Source of the DNA: Evansella sp041820985
Lineage (GTDB): Bacteria > Bacillota > Bacilli > Bacillales > Salisediminibacteriaceae
Assembly: GCF_041820985.1 (NCBI RefSeq)
Contig: NZ_JBGUAU010000026.1
Span: forward strand, 12,735 to 76,734
Length of the DNA stretch: 64,000 nucleotides
Direction: 5' to 3'
The notes below the pieces were generated by a model that saw only the letters and a program-made list of their open reading frames with translations, did no database searches and was not told the DNA's origin. A program made the translations under genes and the position numbers. Of this stretch, positions 50,757 through 58,896 are shown in pieces; within the stretch, counting starts at the first letter, position 1, and every line of letters begins with the position of its first letter.

Positions 50757-50936
50757 TTAATTATACTATAAAAATTTCCATTAACCTTCCAAAACAAGCA
50801 GAATAGGAACGTAGCAAACATGAGCTAATTAGATGTATATTTACTATGTTTTTAGCAAAAAAACGTGAAACCTCACTATGTGAAAAGGTCCCGTTTTTAC
50901 TGTATAATTTTTTCGTTTTCTCCCTCTAAACGGAAC
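50757..50936. repeat. dispersed repeat family 2, copy 2
   Basis: AAAATTTCCATT, GCAGAATAGGAAC, TAGCAAACATGAGCTAAT, CCTCACTATGTGAAAAGGTC and CGTTTTCTCCCTC appear in the same order as at 32260-32411. It lies directly after the HIT gene on the minus strand and probably forms its terminator. Confidence 0.65.
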
Positions 50937-50960
50937 TACTTACTATTACAGCCCATCCTT

Positions 50961-51299
50961 TTACATCTCCCATTTCAATTGGCGACCACCAATAAGGTGA
51001 TAATGCATATGGTAAACCTCCTGTTGCCCATGCTGACCAGTATTCGTGATCACTCTAAAACCATCCTTCTCTACCCCTAATATCTTAGCAACCTCCTGTA
51101 TTCCATGATGGATTTTATAGATAATTTTTTCGTCATCTTCTTTAATGTCCATAATATTATCAATATGTTTTTTTGGAATTACTAACGCATGAACTGGTGC
51201 ACTAAAGTGTAGCCCATAAAAAGAGATAACATATTCATCTTCATATATAATTTCTGCTGGAGTTTCTCTATTTACAATCTTGCAAAAAATACAATTCAT
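50961..51299 (-). CDS. HIT family protein
   Basis: 112 residues starting MNCIFCKIVNRETPAEIIYE, with the two Cys typical of zinc-binding HIT proteins. The histidine triad is HMHYHLIGG (H-x-H-x-H) preceded by NTGQHGQQEVYHMH, as in HinT-type purine nucleoside phosphoramidases. It hydrolyses AMP-linked compounds; the physiological substrate is unclear. Followed by a copy of repeat family 2. Confidence 0.93.
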   Translation of the reverse strand: MNCIFCKIVNRETPAEIIYEDEYVISFYGLHFSAPVHALVIPKKHIDNIMDIKEDDEKIIYKIHHGIQEVAKILGVEKDGFRVITNTGQHGQQEVYHMHYHLIGGRQLKWEM

Positions 51300-51360
51300 C
51301 CTTATCTCTCCCGTAATAGTCTATAACATTTCAATTTAGGAAACTAATTACTTGTTCAAC

Positions 51361-51555
51361 CTACACCTCTTCAGCTCTATTACGTTTTATAAGAACAAAT
51401 AACAAAAAGCTAATCCACGATATGCTTAGCATCATTACATGTACAATATTCCAAGCAGACTGTTCTTCTACCAAAGCGATAATTCGTAAAAATAGTAGAA
51501 TACTAATAGCTAGGAAAAGTATTCTAGTTGCATTCATGAGTAGAAAATTCTTCAT
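51361..51555 (-). CDS. small membrane protein, 64 residues
   Basis: The ATG at 51555 follows GGGGG by five bases. Two helices (ATRILFLAISILLFLRIIAL and IVHVMMLSISWISFLLFVLI) and a charged end (KRNRAEEV). Similar in plan to several other tiny membrane proteins of this window but not obviously homologous. It lies 21 bp after a decayed VOC gene. Confidence 0.6.
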   Translation of the reverse strand: MKNFLLMNATRILFLAISILLFLRIIALVEEQSAWNIVHVMMLSISWISFLLFVLIKRNRAEEV

Positions 51556-51575
51556 TTTTACCCCCTTTACAACAT

Positions 51576-51872
51576 TTACTCCCAGAAGCAAACTTGCAAT
51601 CTATTATTGTCTACATCATAAAAATCAAAAAATGTATTATCGCCATCACATTTTATTTCTGTTACCTGTACACCTTTTTATTGTAGCTGTTTATATATAC
51701 TTTCAATATCCTTCGCGAAAAAAATAGGGTATGTTTTGTTTTCCAAAGAAGAAACGCTTCCTTCTTCAATAGTTAATGGAACTTCACTATTTCCAACGGA
51801 TAAAACTCGATAACCATCCCCTCGAAAGGTTACTTTAAAGCCTAACTCTTGATACCAGGTGCAAAATATCAA
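51576..51872 (-). pseudogene. VOC (glyoxalase/bleomycin-resistance-like) family protein, truncated and interrupted
   Basis: Reads WYQELGFKVTFRGDGYRVLS, VPLTIEEGSVSSLENK, FFAKDIESIYKQLQ, then a TAA, then KGVQVTEIKCDGDNTFFDFY and DVDNNRLQVCFWE to the natural stop. The pattern (WY...LGF, late FYD.dgN...l) is the VOC fold of antibiotic-binding and glyoxalase proteins. The first strand is missing: the frame begins inside the stop of the DUF4279 gene. Start loss plus a nonsense codon make it a pseudogene. Confidence 0.75.
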
Positions 51873-52327
51873 CTCTTCTCTTTTTCCGAAAAGACATACA
51901 TATCAACCTCGATCGTTGTACCTGTTAAATAGCAAAATTCAATTATCTCTTTATTAAAGCTCATGACAGGTGGTTCTTCACCATAGATACTAGGTACTAT
52001 CATAATCACGAAATTCACATCATATTTTTCCTTAATTTGATTTAGTAAAGGAATTTTATATTTCAGATTTTTAATAGAATCCATACATTGGGCTTCTATA
52101 TCTAACCTGTCTATATCAGACTCCTCAGCATCCCAACAAGAGAAAAAATATGGTGATCCAATCCTTCTTGTATCACCATAAGTACATGACCGAAAAGGTT
52201 GGATTTCTAGTAAATTAGTTATATCATCAGGGTTAAATATCCCTTTCTCATATGCTACTAAACCTCTATCGTCAATTTCACCGTTACTACATATCGCAAA
52301 ATAAGTATAACTACTAGTTTTCTCCAT
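51869..52327 (-). CDS. DUF4279 domain-containing protein
   Basis: 152 residues behind AGAGGTG. Segments fitting DUF4279: YTYFAICSNGEIDDRGLVAY, FNPDDITNLLEIQPFRSCTY, GDTRRIGSPYFFSCWDAEES and NFVIMIVPSIYGEEPPVMSF. Such proteins are often found near toxin-immunity genes or as orphans; the function is unknown. It is soluble and acidic. Confidence 0.75.
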   Translation of the reverse strand: MEKTSSYTYFAICSNGEIDDRGLVAYEKGIFNPDDITNLLEIQPFRSCTYGDTRRIGSPYFFSCWDAEESDIDRLDIEAQCMDSIKNLKYKIPLLNQIKEKYDVNFVIMIVPSIYGEEPPVMSFNKEIIEFCYLTGTTIEVDMYVFSEKEKS

Positions 52328-52359
52328 AACTCACCTCTCGACTTTTGACTATTACCACC

Positions 52360-52436
52360 TTAATTTTAACACCGTTTCCATTTTAAGGATACAAAAAAAC
52401 GAGCTAGGTCTACTAAATTCAGCCCGTTTTTTTTAC
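52360..52436. terminator. dispersed repeat family 3, copy 3, with terminator-like hairpin
   Basis: TTTTAACACCGTTTCCATTT and a run of A lead into AACGAGCT ... AGCCCGTT with one mismatch, then a T-run. Same design as at 38357-38427. It lies upstream of the DUF4279 gene, at the end of the APH-like gene region. Confidence 0.55.
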
Positions 52437-52580
52437 TACAACTTCTCCATTTTTCAATGAAAGTAATTTATCCAATCATTCGATCCGTACATTCTCTTAT
52501 TGCGAAGTTTCCGAATTTCTCAGATAATAACATTGCCACCATAACGCTTCCTCCTAACTCCGTCTCTGTTAAAGCAGTAA

Positions 52581-53507
52581 TTACAATTTTCTATTATAAT
52601 CATTTTCTTGATACCACTTTGGTTTTACTCTGGTGAAGTAATCATGATCTTCCAAAAACATATAAACTTTATCTAACATCTCATTCAAGTTGTTTGGAAT
52701 GGTTCTTATAGTCCATACGACAGTGGAGAAAACACACATTGCCATGTAAAGGGAATACAATCTCCAAAAATGTTCATCTGGTTCTTTATTCTGAAAGTAA
52801 CCTCTGATTTGTCCTATGGAAAAAGGAATACTTATTTCCCAGGTAAAGATTCCTATTTTTAAAAATTCATGAATAGGATCTCCCCAATCATACCTGTTAA
52901 AGTCTATCACTCCTGCGAATTCTTTCTTATTCACAATGATGTTGCCAAGGTGAAAATCATCATGTTGAAACACGTTCGGACGCAGTTTCATTAGATGAAT
53001 ATGTTCATCAATAAACCGCAGTATTTTATGGTCATCTTTTATTTTTACCTCACATGCATGGTAAGCATCTACATATCTCTTATGCTTTTCCACTTTCCTT
53101 ACATACCACGAAGATATATGGTCTGGAGCTGATAATTGATGCATTTTTCTAAGTTCATTTCCCGCATCCATACCAATTTTATATTGTTCTTTTTCTGAGT
53201 ATGTTGGGATAGCAACCTCTGAATCCTCCCCATCTATGTACGATGTGATCATATACCCCCGATTTTCTACCTCGCCGATGGTAATCGGTTTGGAACAAGC
53301 AACGCGATAATCCTGCATCCTTTCCAAGATGGAAAACTCTGTTTTCTTTGATTCCAACTCTTCTAAAGAAAACATTCGAAGTAGTAGTTTATTACTACTC
53401 TCATCAAGGATGAGATATTTTTCATCCGAGGAAAACCCCTTATTTATCTCAATAACTTCATTGCAATTATGTAATGAAGGAATTTGTTTTATTAATGAAC
53501 TACTCAC
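52581..53507 (-). CDS. aminoglycoside phosphotransferase family protein
   Basis: 308 residues from the GTG at 53507 behind AGAGGTG. Kinase features: KYLILDESSNKLLLRMF (ATP-binding Lys region), catalytic loop FQHDDFHLGNIIV (an H-D-D variant of HGD with the Asn) and metal-binding GVIDFNRYDWGDP. The C-terminal lobe is helical and Trp-rich. It belongs to the APH/viomycin-kinase-like group; the substrate cannot be told. Single gene. Confidence 0.85.
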   Translation of the reverse strand: MSSSLIKQIPSLHNCNEVIEINKGFSSDEKYLILDESSNKLLLRMFSLEELESKKTEFSILERMQDYRVACSKPITIGEVENRGYMITSYIDGEDSEVAIPTYSEKEQYKIGMDAGNELRKMHQLSAPDHISSWYVRKVEKHKRYVDAYHACEVKIKDDHKILRFIDEHIHLMKLRPNVFQHDDFHLGNIIVNKKEFAGVIDFNRYDWGDPIHEFLKIGIFTWEISIPFSIGQIRGYFQNKEPDEHFWRLYSLYMAMCVFSTVVWTIRTIPNNLNEMLDKVYMFLEDHDYFTRVKPKWYQENDYNRKL

Positions 53508-53755
53508 ATCATCACCTCTGTTATGAAGACTTTTCTTATATATTACCACTTATAAGGTATAGGGGTATGTTTACAAAGTAGGAGCGAACTAGGTGAACGG
53601 GTTTTGTAAGGAGAGTACAGCGGATCTCCTGCTTTCTTTATGAATGAAAGTAGCAAGAGATCCTTACTATACGTTTTGGGAAGGCGTGCGGTTTATCCTA
53701 TTCAAGCTCGGGTATATTCAAACAACACCATGCTGGTGACACTATCAATACAGTT
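53508..53755. other. intergenic stretch with inverted repeat
   Basis: An imperfect inverted repeat around AAGGAGAGTACAGCGGATCT and AGATCCTTACTATAC spans about 53608-53675. No gene. Confidence 0.35.
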
Positions 53756-54748
53756 TTAACCGTGTAAATCAACTCGCGGTTTCACAACCTTAAAGCTATC
53801 CTCTGTTTCCTCCACTTCATAAATCTTCGCCCGTGATTCAGGTGTACTGAATGGATGGTGAAGAATTAGCAACCATTCTCCTTCTAATGTTTGAAACAGC
53901 ATACCGTGTCCACTATCACCCAATACTAAAGGTTCTAGTTGTTCCCACGGCCCCTTCAGAGTACCAGACTGAGACCGAGCAATCGTTTGGACATACCCTT
54001 CACTGTTGTAACCTGACCAAAGCATTACAAGCTGCCCACCTTTTGTCCGGTATAATTGACACCCATCCGACACATAAATGGAAGGCTCCACACTAGGTAC
54101 TCGTTCTGCATTGATCCAGGGGGCATCCGATGCTTTAAAAAGGTGTATTGGATCACCATTTGCTTCTGACAAATCTTGCTGTAATGGAATGGCCTCAAAC
54201 GTACCATCTAATACCTGAATCCACTCGTGACAATAAACCATCCAGGGCTGTCCATCTTCATCCACATACAACGTACCGTCTAACGTCATGAAATTTTTAG
54301 GTGGCACCGGTCCATCTGTTTTCAACAATTCAAACGGACCTTCTGGCGAATCAGATATTGCAATACTAGTTCCACGAAGATGCGTGGTTTTCCAAACTTC
54401 AGGCGGTTCTGCTATTATTTCATTTCTATTATGTAACGTGACAAATAGATAATATTTCCCACGATAATAATGAACCTCTGGTGCCCAGGTACCATGTTGC
54501 GGGTGGGCCCACGATCCGTCAGGAACTTCAAAAACAACATAAGGACCCTCCCAATCAACTAGATCCTTGCTTTTATAAACTAGTACTCCATTTCTTTCTA
54601 AATCTGTTAATTGCGGAATACCAGTCGTATATAAATAATACGTATTTGTTTCTTTATGCACTACAACAAAAGGATCATGAGCCGGTATATCTCTAAGTCG
54701 GTGCCCCTTTTTAGGATGTAACGTATCAGACGCGTCGTTATACGGCAT
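53756..54748 (-). CDS. GH43 family glycosidase, cytoplasmic (third GH43)
   Basis: 330 residues behind TAGGAG, without a signal peptide. Propeller motifs: catalytic base Asp25 (IPAHDPFVVV), GTWAPEVHYYRGKYYLFVTL, TLDGTLYVDEDGQPWMVYCH, and SVEPSIYVSDGCQLYRTKGG. The usual acid Glu may be the Glu in SVEPSIY, and the SDG that follows is typical of one GH43 subgroup. The late His lies in GDSGHGMLF. It probably acts on arabinosyl or xylosyl oligosaccharides, though it lies 46 kb from the other two GH43 genes. Confidence 0.88.
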   Translation of the reverse strand: MPYNDASDTLHPKKGHRLRDIPAHDPFVVVHKETNTYYLYTTGIPQLTDLERNGVLVYKSKDLVDWEGPYVVFEVPDGSWAHPQHGTWAPEVHYYRGKYYLFVTLHNRNEIIAEPPEVWKTTHLRGTSIAISDSPEGPFELLKTDGPVPPKNFMTLDGTLYVDEDGQPWMVYCHEWIQVLDGTFEAIPLQQDLSEANGDPIHLFKASDAPWINAERVPSVEPSIYVSDGCQLYRTKGGQLVMLWSGYNSEGYVQTIARSQSGTLKGPWEQLEPLVLGDSGHGMLFQTLEGEWLLILHHPFSTPESRAKIYEVEETEDSFKVVKPRVDLHG

Positions 54749-55009
54749 TCAAGTATCTCCTACCTTTCTATTTTTAGTAAAAACTTAGTGGAGCAAGGTG
54801 ATTCTTTAATTCTTATACATGATATTTAACTTCTATTACTATAGATGTAATCCTCTTTTTGAAAGTACCTACGTCCAGCTATTCCGTTCTCTCCTGTGGG
54901 TTCATATCCGATATTTTGCACCTATTCATTGTATTTATCGACATAGTGTGTTTTTTCAAAAGTAACAAGTTCCATATGAATATGTAAAAAAGCTCGCGTT
55001 ATTTTAAAA
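54749..55009. other. intergenic stretch, no gene seen
   Basis: 260 bases. Should contain the promoter of the GH43 gene. No copy of the AATTCATCATA-type operator of the 3-5 kb region was found. Confidence 0.3.
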
Positions 55010-55468
55010 TCATAGGTAATGATCAACAAATTGCTCTTCTGATATTACTTCCAAGCCATTTCTTTTAAGTAATGCAGAAGTAACTCCATTACCAACAATT
55101 TTCTCCCCACAAAATTGACCATTGTAAATAAACGAGCTACCACAAGATGGACTATTCTCTTTGAGAACTACTAGTGTTGCATTTACTTTTTGAGCTATTT
55201 CTAATGTAGCATAAGCTCCATTTATGTAAAGTTCCGTTACATCTCTCCCCGACTTGTCGAATACAGAAGCCTTTCCATCCAGTACATCGTCTCCGTCTCC
55301 ACCTACTATCTCTGCGGGTTCCCTTGGAGTGGAAAATCCACCAAGTAGCTCTGGGCAAACTGCTACAGCTTTGTTCTCTCCGACTAACGTACTTATCTTG
55401 TTATCTAAACTATGTGTAACGTTATATCTTACTTCTAATCCAGCCAAACAGGAGCTGACTAATATCAT
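55010..55468 (-). CDS. DUF523 domain-containing protein
   Basis: 152 residues from the ATG at 55468 behind GAGAGGTG. Hallmarks: MILVSSCLAGLEVRYNVTHS, AVCPELLGGFSTPREPAEIV and VVLKENSPSCGS, with the conserved Cys residues of DUF523. The family is widespread, sometimes fused to DUF1722; some relatives are linked to tRNA or sulfur chemistry, but the function is unsettled. Confidence 0.88.
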   Translation of the reverse strand: MILVSSCLAGLEVRYNVTHSLDNKISTLVGENKAVAVCPELLGGFSTPREPAEIVGGDGDDVLDGKASVFDKSGRDVTELYINGAYATLEIAQKVNATLVVLKENSPSCGSSFIYNGQFCGEKIVGNGVTSALLKRNGLEVISEEQFVDHYL

Positions 55469-55562
55469 AATACACACCTCTCTCCTAATTAAATGCCATT
55501 ACACCCTACAAAAATGTATGTATAGAACACCCATCTAATTGCGTATTTCTCAAAAGAATATA

Positions 55563-55985
55563 CTAAGCTATAGGTTTATGTTTGACTGGTGATGATAGGT
55601 TAATTAATGAAGAGGGTTGTCCATACACCATTGAATCGTCTATAAACTCCTCCAAAGTGTGAACTGATTCTGTTACTACCTTTACTAAATAACTATATTG
55701 TCCAGCTAATCTATGACACTCTATTACACTTGGATGCTCTATACAGAACTCTCTAAATTCCTTACATTTCTTTGTGTCATAAAGTATAAAAGCGGTAACA
55801 TGCTTGTTTATTTTTTCTGGATTAATAATAGCTCGATACCCTTTAATTACTTCTCTTTCCTCTAATTTTTTTACTCTCTCATTTGTTGCTGGTGTTGATA
55901 GCCCAATTTTTTTCCCAAGCTCTGTAATCGATACGCGAGCATTCTCTTGCAATTCAATTAAAATTCTCTTATCAATTTCATCCAT
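55563..55985 (-). CDS. Lrp/AsnC family transcriptional regulator
   Basis: 140 residues from the ATG at 55985 behind GAAGGGAG. The N-terminal helix-turn-helix is textbook: MDEIDKRILIELQENARVSI, ELGKKIGLSTPATNERVKKL, then EEREVIKGYRAIINPEKI. The C-terminal RAM domain (VIECHRLAGQYSYLVKVV) binds an amino acid or related ligand. It is divergent from an isochorismatase-family gene 145 bp away and probably controls it. Confidence 0.92.
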   Translation of the reverse strand: MDEIDKRILIELQENARVSITELGKKIGLSTPATNERVKKLEEREVIKGYRAIINPEKINKHVTAFILYDTKKCKEFREFCIEHPSVIECHRLAGQYSYLVKVVTESVHTLEEFIDDSMVYGQPSSLINLSSPVKHKPIA

Positions 55986-56130
55986 ACTAGAGCTCCCTTC
56001 ATTTTTAAAGTGAAACCTCATAAAAAACTTCATTTATTACATATTTTATTAGAAACACAATAATAAATCTATGTAAAAAGGAAAAGTAAATTATTAGAAT
56101 TAAGTTAGTACATCAAAGGAGGCGATGACG

Positions 56131-56691
56131 ATGATAAAATACCATGAAAACGTACCGTTAATGGTAATAGATGTTCAAAAGGCTTTTGACAACTCGAGTT
56201 GGGGAAAACGAAATAATCCTAATGCAGAAAGAAATATCGAGAAAATAATAGAGTATTGGAATGTAAATCAAAGACTCGTCATCTATGTTAAACACCTATC
56301 AAACAAGAAAGAATCTCTTTTTTATTCTAAAAGCGCAACAAGTGAATTCAAAGAAATAATTAACCCGAAGCCAAAGGATATTATTATTACTAAAAGTGTT
56401 AATAGTGCTTTTATTGGTACTAACCTTGAAGAAATATTAAGGAAAAACAATTCTACTAATATTGTTATAACCGGCTTGACTACGAACCACTGTGTTGAAT
56501 CAACAACTCGTATGGCTGGAAACCTCGGCTTTAACCCTGTTTTAGTTTCAGACGCAACTGCAACTTTTGATAGGAAGAGTATCAATGGGGAAACGTTACC
56601 TGCTGAGAAAATACATGAGATGTCTTTAGCAAATATGAATGAGGAATTTGCAATTATTAAAAACACAGAAGAAATACTAGCAATGTTTTAA
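56131..56691 (+). CDS. cysteine hydrolase, isochorismatase family
   Basis: 186 residues; the ATG at 56131 is eight bases after GGAGG. Catalytic triad candidates: the Asp in VPLMVIDVQKAFD, the Lys in ITKSVNSAFIGTNLEEIL, and the Cys in GLTTNHCVESTTRMAGNLGF. The cis-peptide and nucleophile region is typical of nicotinamidase-like hydrolases of this size. It hydrolyses an amide or vinyl ether; the real substrate is unknown. Divergent from the Lrp regulator. Confidence 0.9.
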   Translation: MIKYHENVPLMVIDVQKAFDNSSWGKRNNPNAERNIEKIIEYWNVNQRLVIYVKHLSNKKESLFYSKSATSEFKEIINPKPKDIIITKSVNSAFIGTNLEEILRKNNSTNIVITGLTTNHCVESTTRMAGNLGFNPVLVSDATATFDRKSINGETLPAEKIHEMSLANMNEEFAIIKNTEEILAMF

Positions 56692-56768
56692 AATAAAATT
56701 GAGAAATTGTTTTTACATTGTCATTCTTGTTGTGAAGTAAATAGGCTTAACAAAGGAGAGAGTACTAA

Positions 56769-56981
56769 ATGGCATTAGAAATGAGAAAGAATTGTGAAGC
56801 ATGTGAACAAAACATATCAATAGAAACCAATGCTTATATTTGTACTCACGAATGTACTTTTTGTGAACCTTGCACAAAAACTAGGAACAATATTTGCCCC
56901 AATTGCGGTGGTGAATTGGTTAGACGCCCTAAACCTAGTGGAACTTGCCCCACCAATAAAATAGAATTAGAAGCTTTGTGA
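56769..56981 (+). CDS. DUF1272 zinc-ribbon-like protein
   Basis: 70 residues behind AAAGGAG. Four Cys pairs (MRKNCEACEQN, ICTHECTFCEPC, ICPNCGGELVRRP) match DUF1272, a small cysteine-rich, probably zinc-binding protein of unknown function. It lies 78 bp after the hydrolase gene and may be co-transcribed; a strong hairpin follows. Confidence 0.88.
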   Translation: MALEMRKNCEACEQNISIETNAYICTHECTFCEPCTKTRNNICPNCGGELVRRPKPSGTCPTNKIELEAL

Positions 56982-57055
56982 TTTCCCATGTGAATGTTAT
57001 TTTTCACCAAAGGTACATGTATGTATTCAGATATTACTAGGCAACCATATACAAT

Positions 57056-57094
57056 AAAGTAGGTTCCAACTATTTGGTAATTGGAACCTACTTT
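57056..57094. terminator. terminator between DUF1272 and the phage-type amidase
   Basis: AAAGTAGGTTCCAA (57056-57069) with its perfect 14-bp complement (57081-57094) and an 11-nt loop, placed between convergent genes. Confidence 0.75.
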
Positions 57095-57150
57095 ATGTAG
57101 TAACTAATAAATATTCTATTAGTAGACGATAGGTTAAAACAACTGTGTTC

Positions 57151-58068
57151 CTACTTACGCGCCCCCGCTATCACAACCTCCCTCACCAAACCCCGATCAA
57201 CCCACGTCATAATCCCAGCCGACTCTTTCCCGCTACCCTTGTCCACCTTCACTCCCAACAACACACATTCCTTCCCGCCTTTCACAACAGGTCGTCCCTG
57301 CGAAACCACCTGCGTCACCTTATGATACGACCCCTTTACCCAACTAGGAATCCCCGGACCACCAGGATAATACGCCCCAGCCGAAGCCACAAATTCCACC
57401 ACACCCCCAACTTTGACACCACCCGTCAAGCCAACCTTCCCGCCTCCCATGCTCAGATTTCCAACCACTCCTTCCCTCGCAACACCAATCCCACTCCCCC
57501 TCCGCAACTCCCTCCCAACCGCCGTCCGGAAACTCTCCATACTCTCCCCATGCTTTGGAAACCAATGCATCACATCCCCATGATTGCTCGCAATCCCCAG
57601 CCGATGCCCCTCCGCATGACAAATCACATCCCGCTCCGACAACCCAAACCTCTCACAAAGCAACACACACAACGCCACCGCATTCTCCCACGTCTTCCGA
57701 AAATAACCCTCATTTTTCCCCACATCATACCCAACCATCCTCGCCCCAGCACCATACGAAAACCCACTTGGCTCACACATCTCAAGCCCAACATGCGAAT
57801 CATTCGCCGCACCACCCGCATGCCACCCCCGATGATCCCACGGCAAATACTGCCACACCTCCCGATCATCCACAAACCCATGCACACACACCTGCCGCCC
57901 CATCTCCCCAGCCCGAAACGACCGATTCCACCGCTCAAACCACGCCCCCGCCATCACACCAGGCACCGCCGTCGAATGCAACATAATCCCTTTCACCCTT
58001 ATCTTTCTTCCCGCTTGAAAACAATCATTTTTCGTCATAAACTTTGTCTGATGTCTCATATGCAACAT
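57151..58068 (-). CDS. phage-type N-acetylmuramoyl-L-alanine amidase (endolysin-like)
   Basis: About 305 residues; the start is probably among ATG 58068, TTG 58065 and ATG 58059 behind AAAAGGAG. The amidase-2 (PGRP) fold is clear: zinc His in VKGIMLHSTAVPGVMAGAWF, VHGFVDDREVWQYLPWDHRG, WHAGGAANDSHVGLEMCEPS, and the second zinc His in DVICHAEGHRLGIASNHGDV with HW. The C-terminal 80 residues (AYYPGGPGIPSWVKGSYHKV, GGKECVLLGVKVDKG, SAGIMTWVD) form an SH3-like wall-binding part common in Bacillus phage lysins. The base composition is far richer in G (minus strand) than the surroundings, a sign of foreign origin. Confidence 0.85.
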   Translation of the reverse strand: MLHMRHQTKFMTKNDCFQAGRKIRVKGIMLHSTAVPGVMAGAWFERWNRSFRAGEMGRQVCVHGFVDDREVWQYLPWDHRGWHAGGAANDSHVGLEMCEPSGFSYGAGARMVGYDVGKNEGYFRKTWENAVALCVLLCERFGLSERDVICHAEGHRLGIASNHGDVMHWFPKHGESMESFRTAVGRELRRGSGIGVAREGVVGNLSMGGGKVGLTGGVKVGGVVEFVASAGAYYPGGPGIPSWVKGSYHKVTQVVSQGRPVVKGGKECVLLGVKVDKGSGKESAGIMTWVDRGLVREVVIAGARK

Positions 58069-58142
58069 TTCTCCTTTTGTTTTCTCGTTAACAATCAAGC
58101 CCATTCCGCTGCAATCCAGCCCTGTGAATCCCAAAAACCAAT

Positions 58143-58235
58143 TCAAATTCCAAGATACCCCTTCATCCGCTCGTTCTCTTCCTTCAGCTTCAAAATCTCG
58201 TTAAACAGAAACTTCATCGGATGATCGATATTCAT
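58143..58235 (-). CDS. possible 30-residue coiled-coil peptide
   Basis: MNIDHPMKFLFNEILKLKEE then NERMKGYLGI, with heptad-like Leu/Ile spacing. No ribosome binding site. It lies between the amidase and another tiny ORF, in a phage-like neighbourhood. Could equally be an overlapping frame of a frameshifted longer gene. Confidence 0.35.
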   Translation of the reverse strand: MNIDHPMKFLFNEILKLKEENERMKGYLGI

Positions 58236-58244
58236 ATTTGTTTT

Positions 58245-58352
58245 TCAACAACGCTTTCCATTCAGTTGAACCTCACGCTCCTTATAAGTGAGCCCATCCT
58301 CTATCAAACTAGAATCCATAATCAACACTTCTATTAATCTTTTTTCCTCCAT
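58245..58352 (-). CDS. small protein, 35 residues (possibly frameshifted)
   Basis: The ATG at 58352 is ten bases after AGGAGG. It encodes MEEKRLIEVLIMDSSLIEDG then LTYKEREVQLNGKRC. A one-base shift near the end would extend it with KALLKNKYEYRSSDEVSV. Unknown function; part of the same short gene set as the amidase. Confidence 0.45.
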   Translation of the reverse strand: MEEKRLIEVLIMDSSLIEDGLTYKEREVQLNGKRC

Positions 58353-58418
58353 CTTCAACAAGCCTCCTGTTTTTTAGTTGGTCACCCCAAAGGGCCAATT
58401 ACCTTTTTTATGAAAAAC

Positions 58419-58646
58419 CTACTTTAAATACTGCTCCAACGACGACTTCCCCCTCCGCTTTTGCTTCTCCTTATAATGAGCCAACTCTGTATGTAACGTA
58501 GCCCCGTACTTCTCACAAACAAAGCTAATATTCTTGCTATCTCGCTCCATACTCACACCCTTCTCATACACAAGCCACTCGATCAACAGAATTAAACTCT
58601 CAAACTTCCGAATCACCGCCTCGCGATACATCTCCTCAATCGTCAT
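58419..58646 (-). CDS. hypothetical phage-neighbourhood protein, 75 residues
   Basis: The ATG at 58646 has an excellent AAAGGAGGTG site. Helical: MTIEEMYREAVIRKFESLIL, LIEWLVYEKGVSMERDSK, ISFVCEKYGATLHTELAHYK and a very basic tail (EKQKRRGKSS). I do not recognise it by name. The gene order (this, two tiny ORFs, amidase) looks like a phage or plasmid gene cassette. Confidence 0.6.
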   Translation of the reverse strand: MTIEEMYREAVIRKFESLILLIEWLVYEKGVSMERDSKNISFVCEKYGATLHTELAHYKEKQKRRGKSSLEQYLK

Positions 58647-58896
58647 CCCCTCACCTCCTTTCTCGGTTAGTTCGCCCAAACACTGTATGAAAAAACAATT
58701 ACCTTATTTTCAAATCATTCTTTATCTAGTAACCTACGCTTACGAGACAATTCCACCCTTCCACATCCCGATTTCGTCCTTATGAACACTCCATAACGAC
58801 AATTCCACCCTACTTAAATCCATCCTTGTCTCGCATCCACTGTTTTCGAAACAATACCGTTACTACCTCGTCTTCTAGTAAAAATAGAATATGAAC

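Noticed and set aside
57145..58224. A 359-codon open frame on the plus strand, rich in Pro, His and Thr
   Set aside because: It is the exact antisense of the amidase gene. The region's C-rich plus strand lacks stops in several frames. The residue pattern is low-complexity and no ribosome binding site precedes it.
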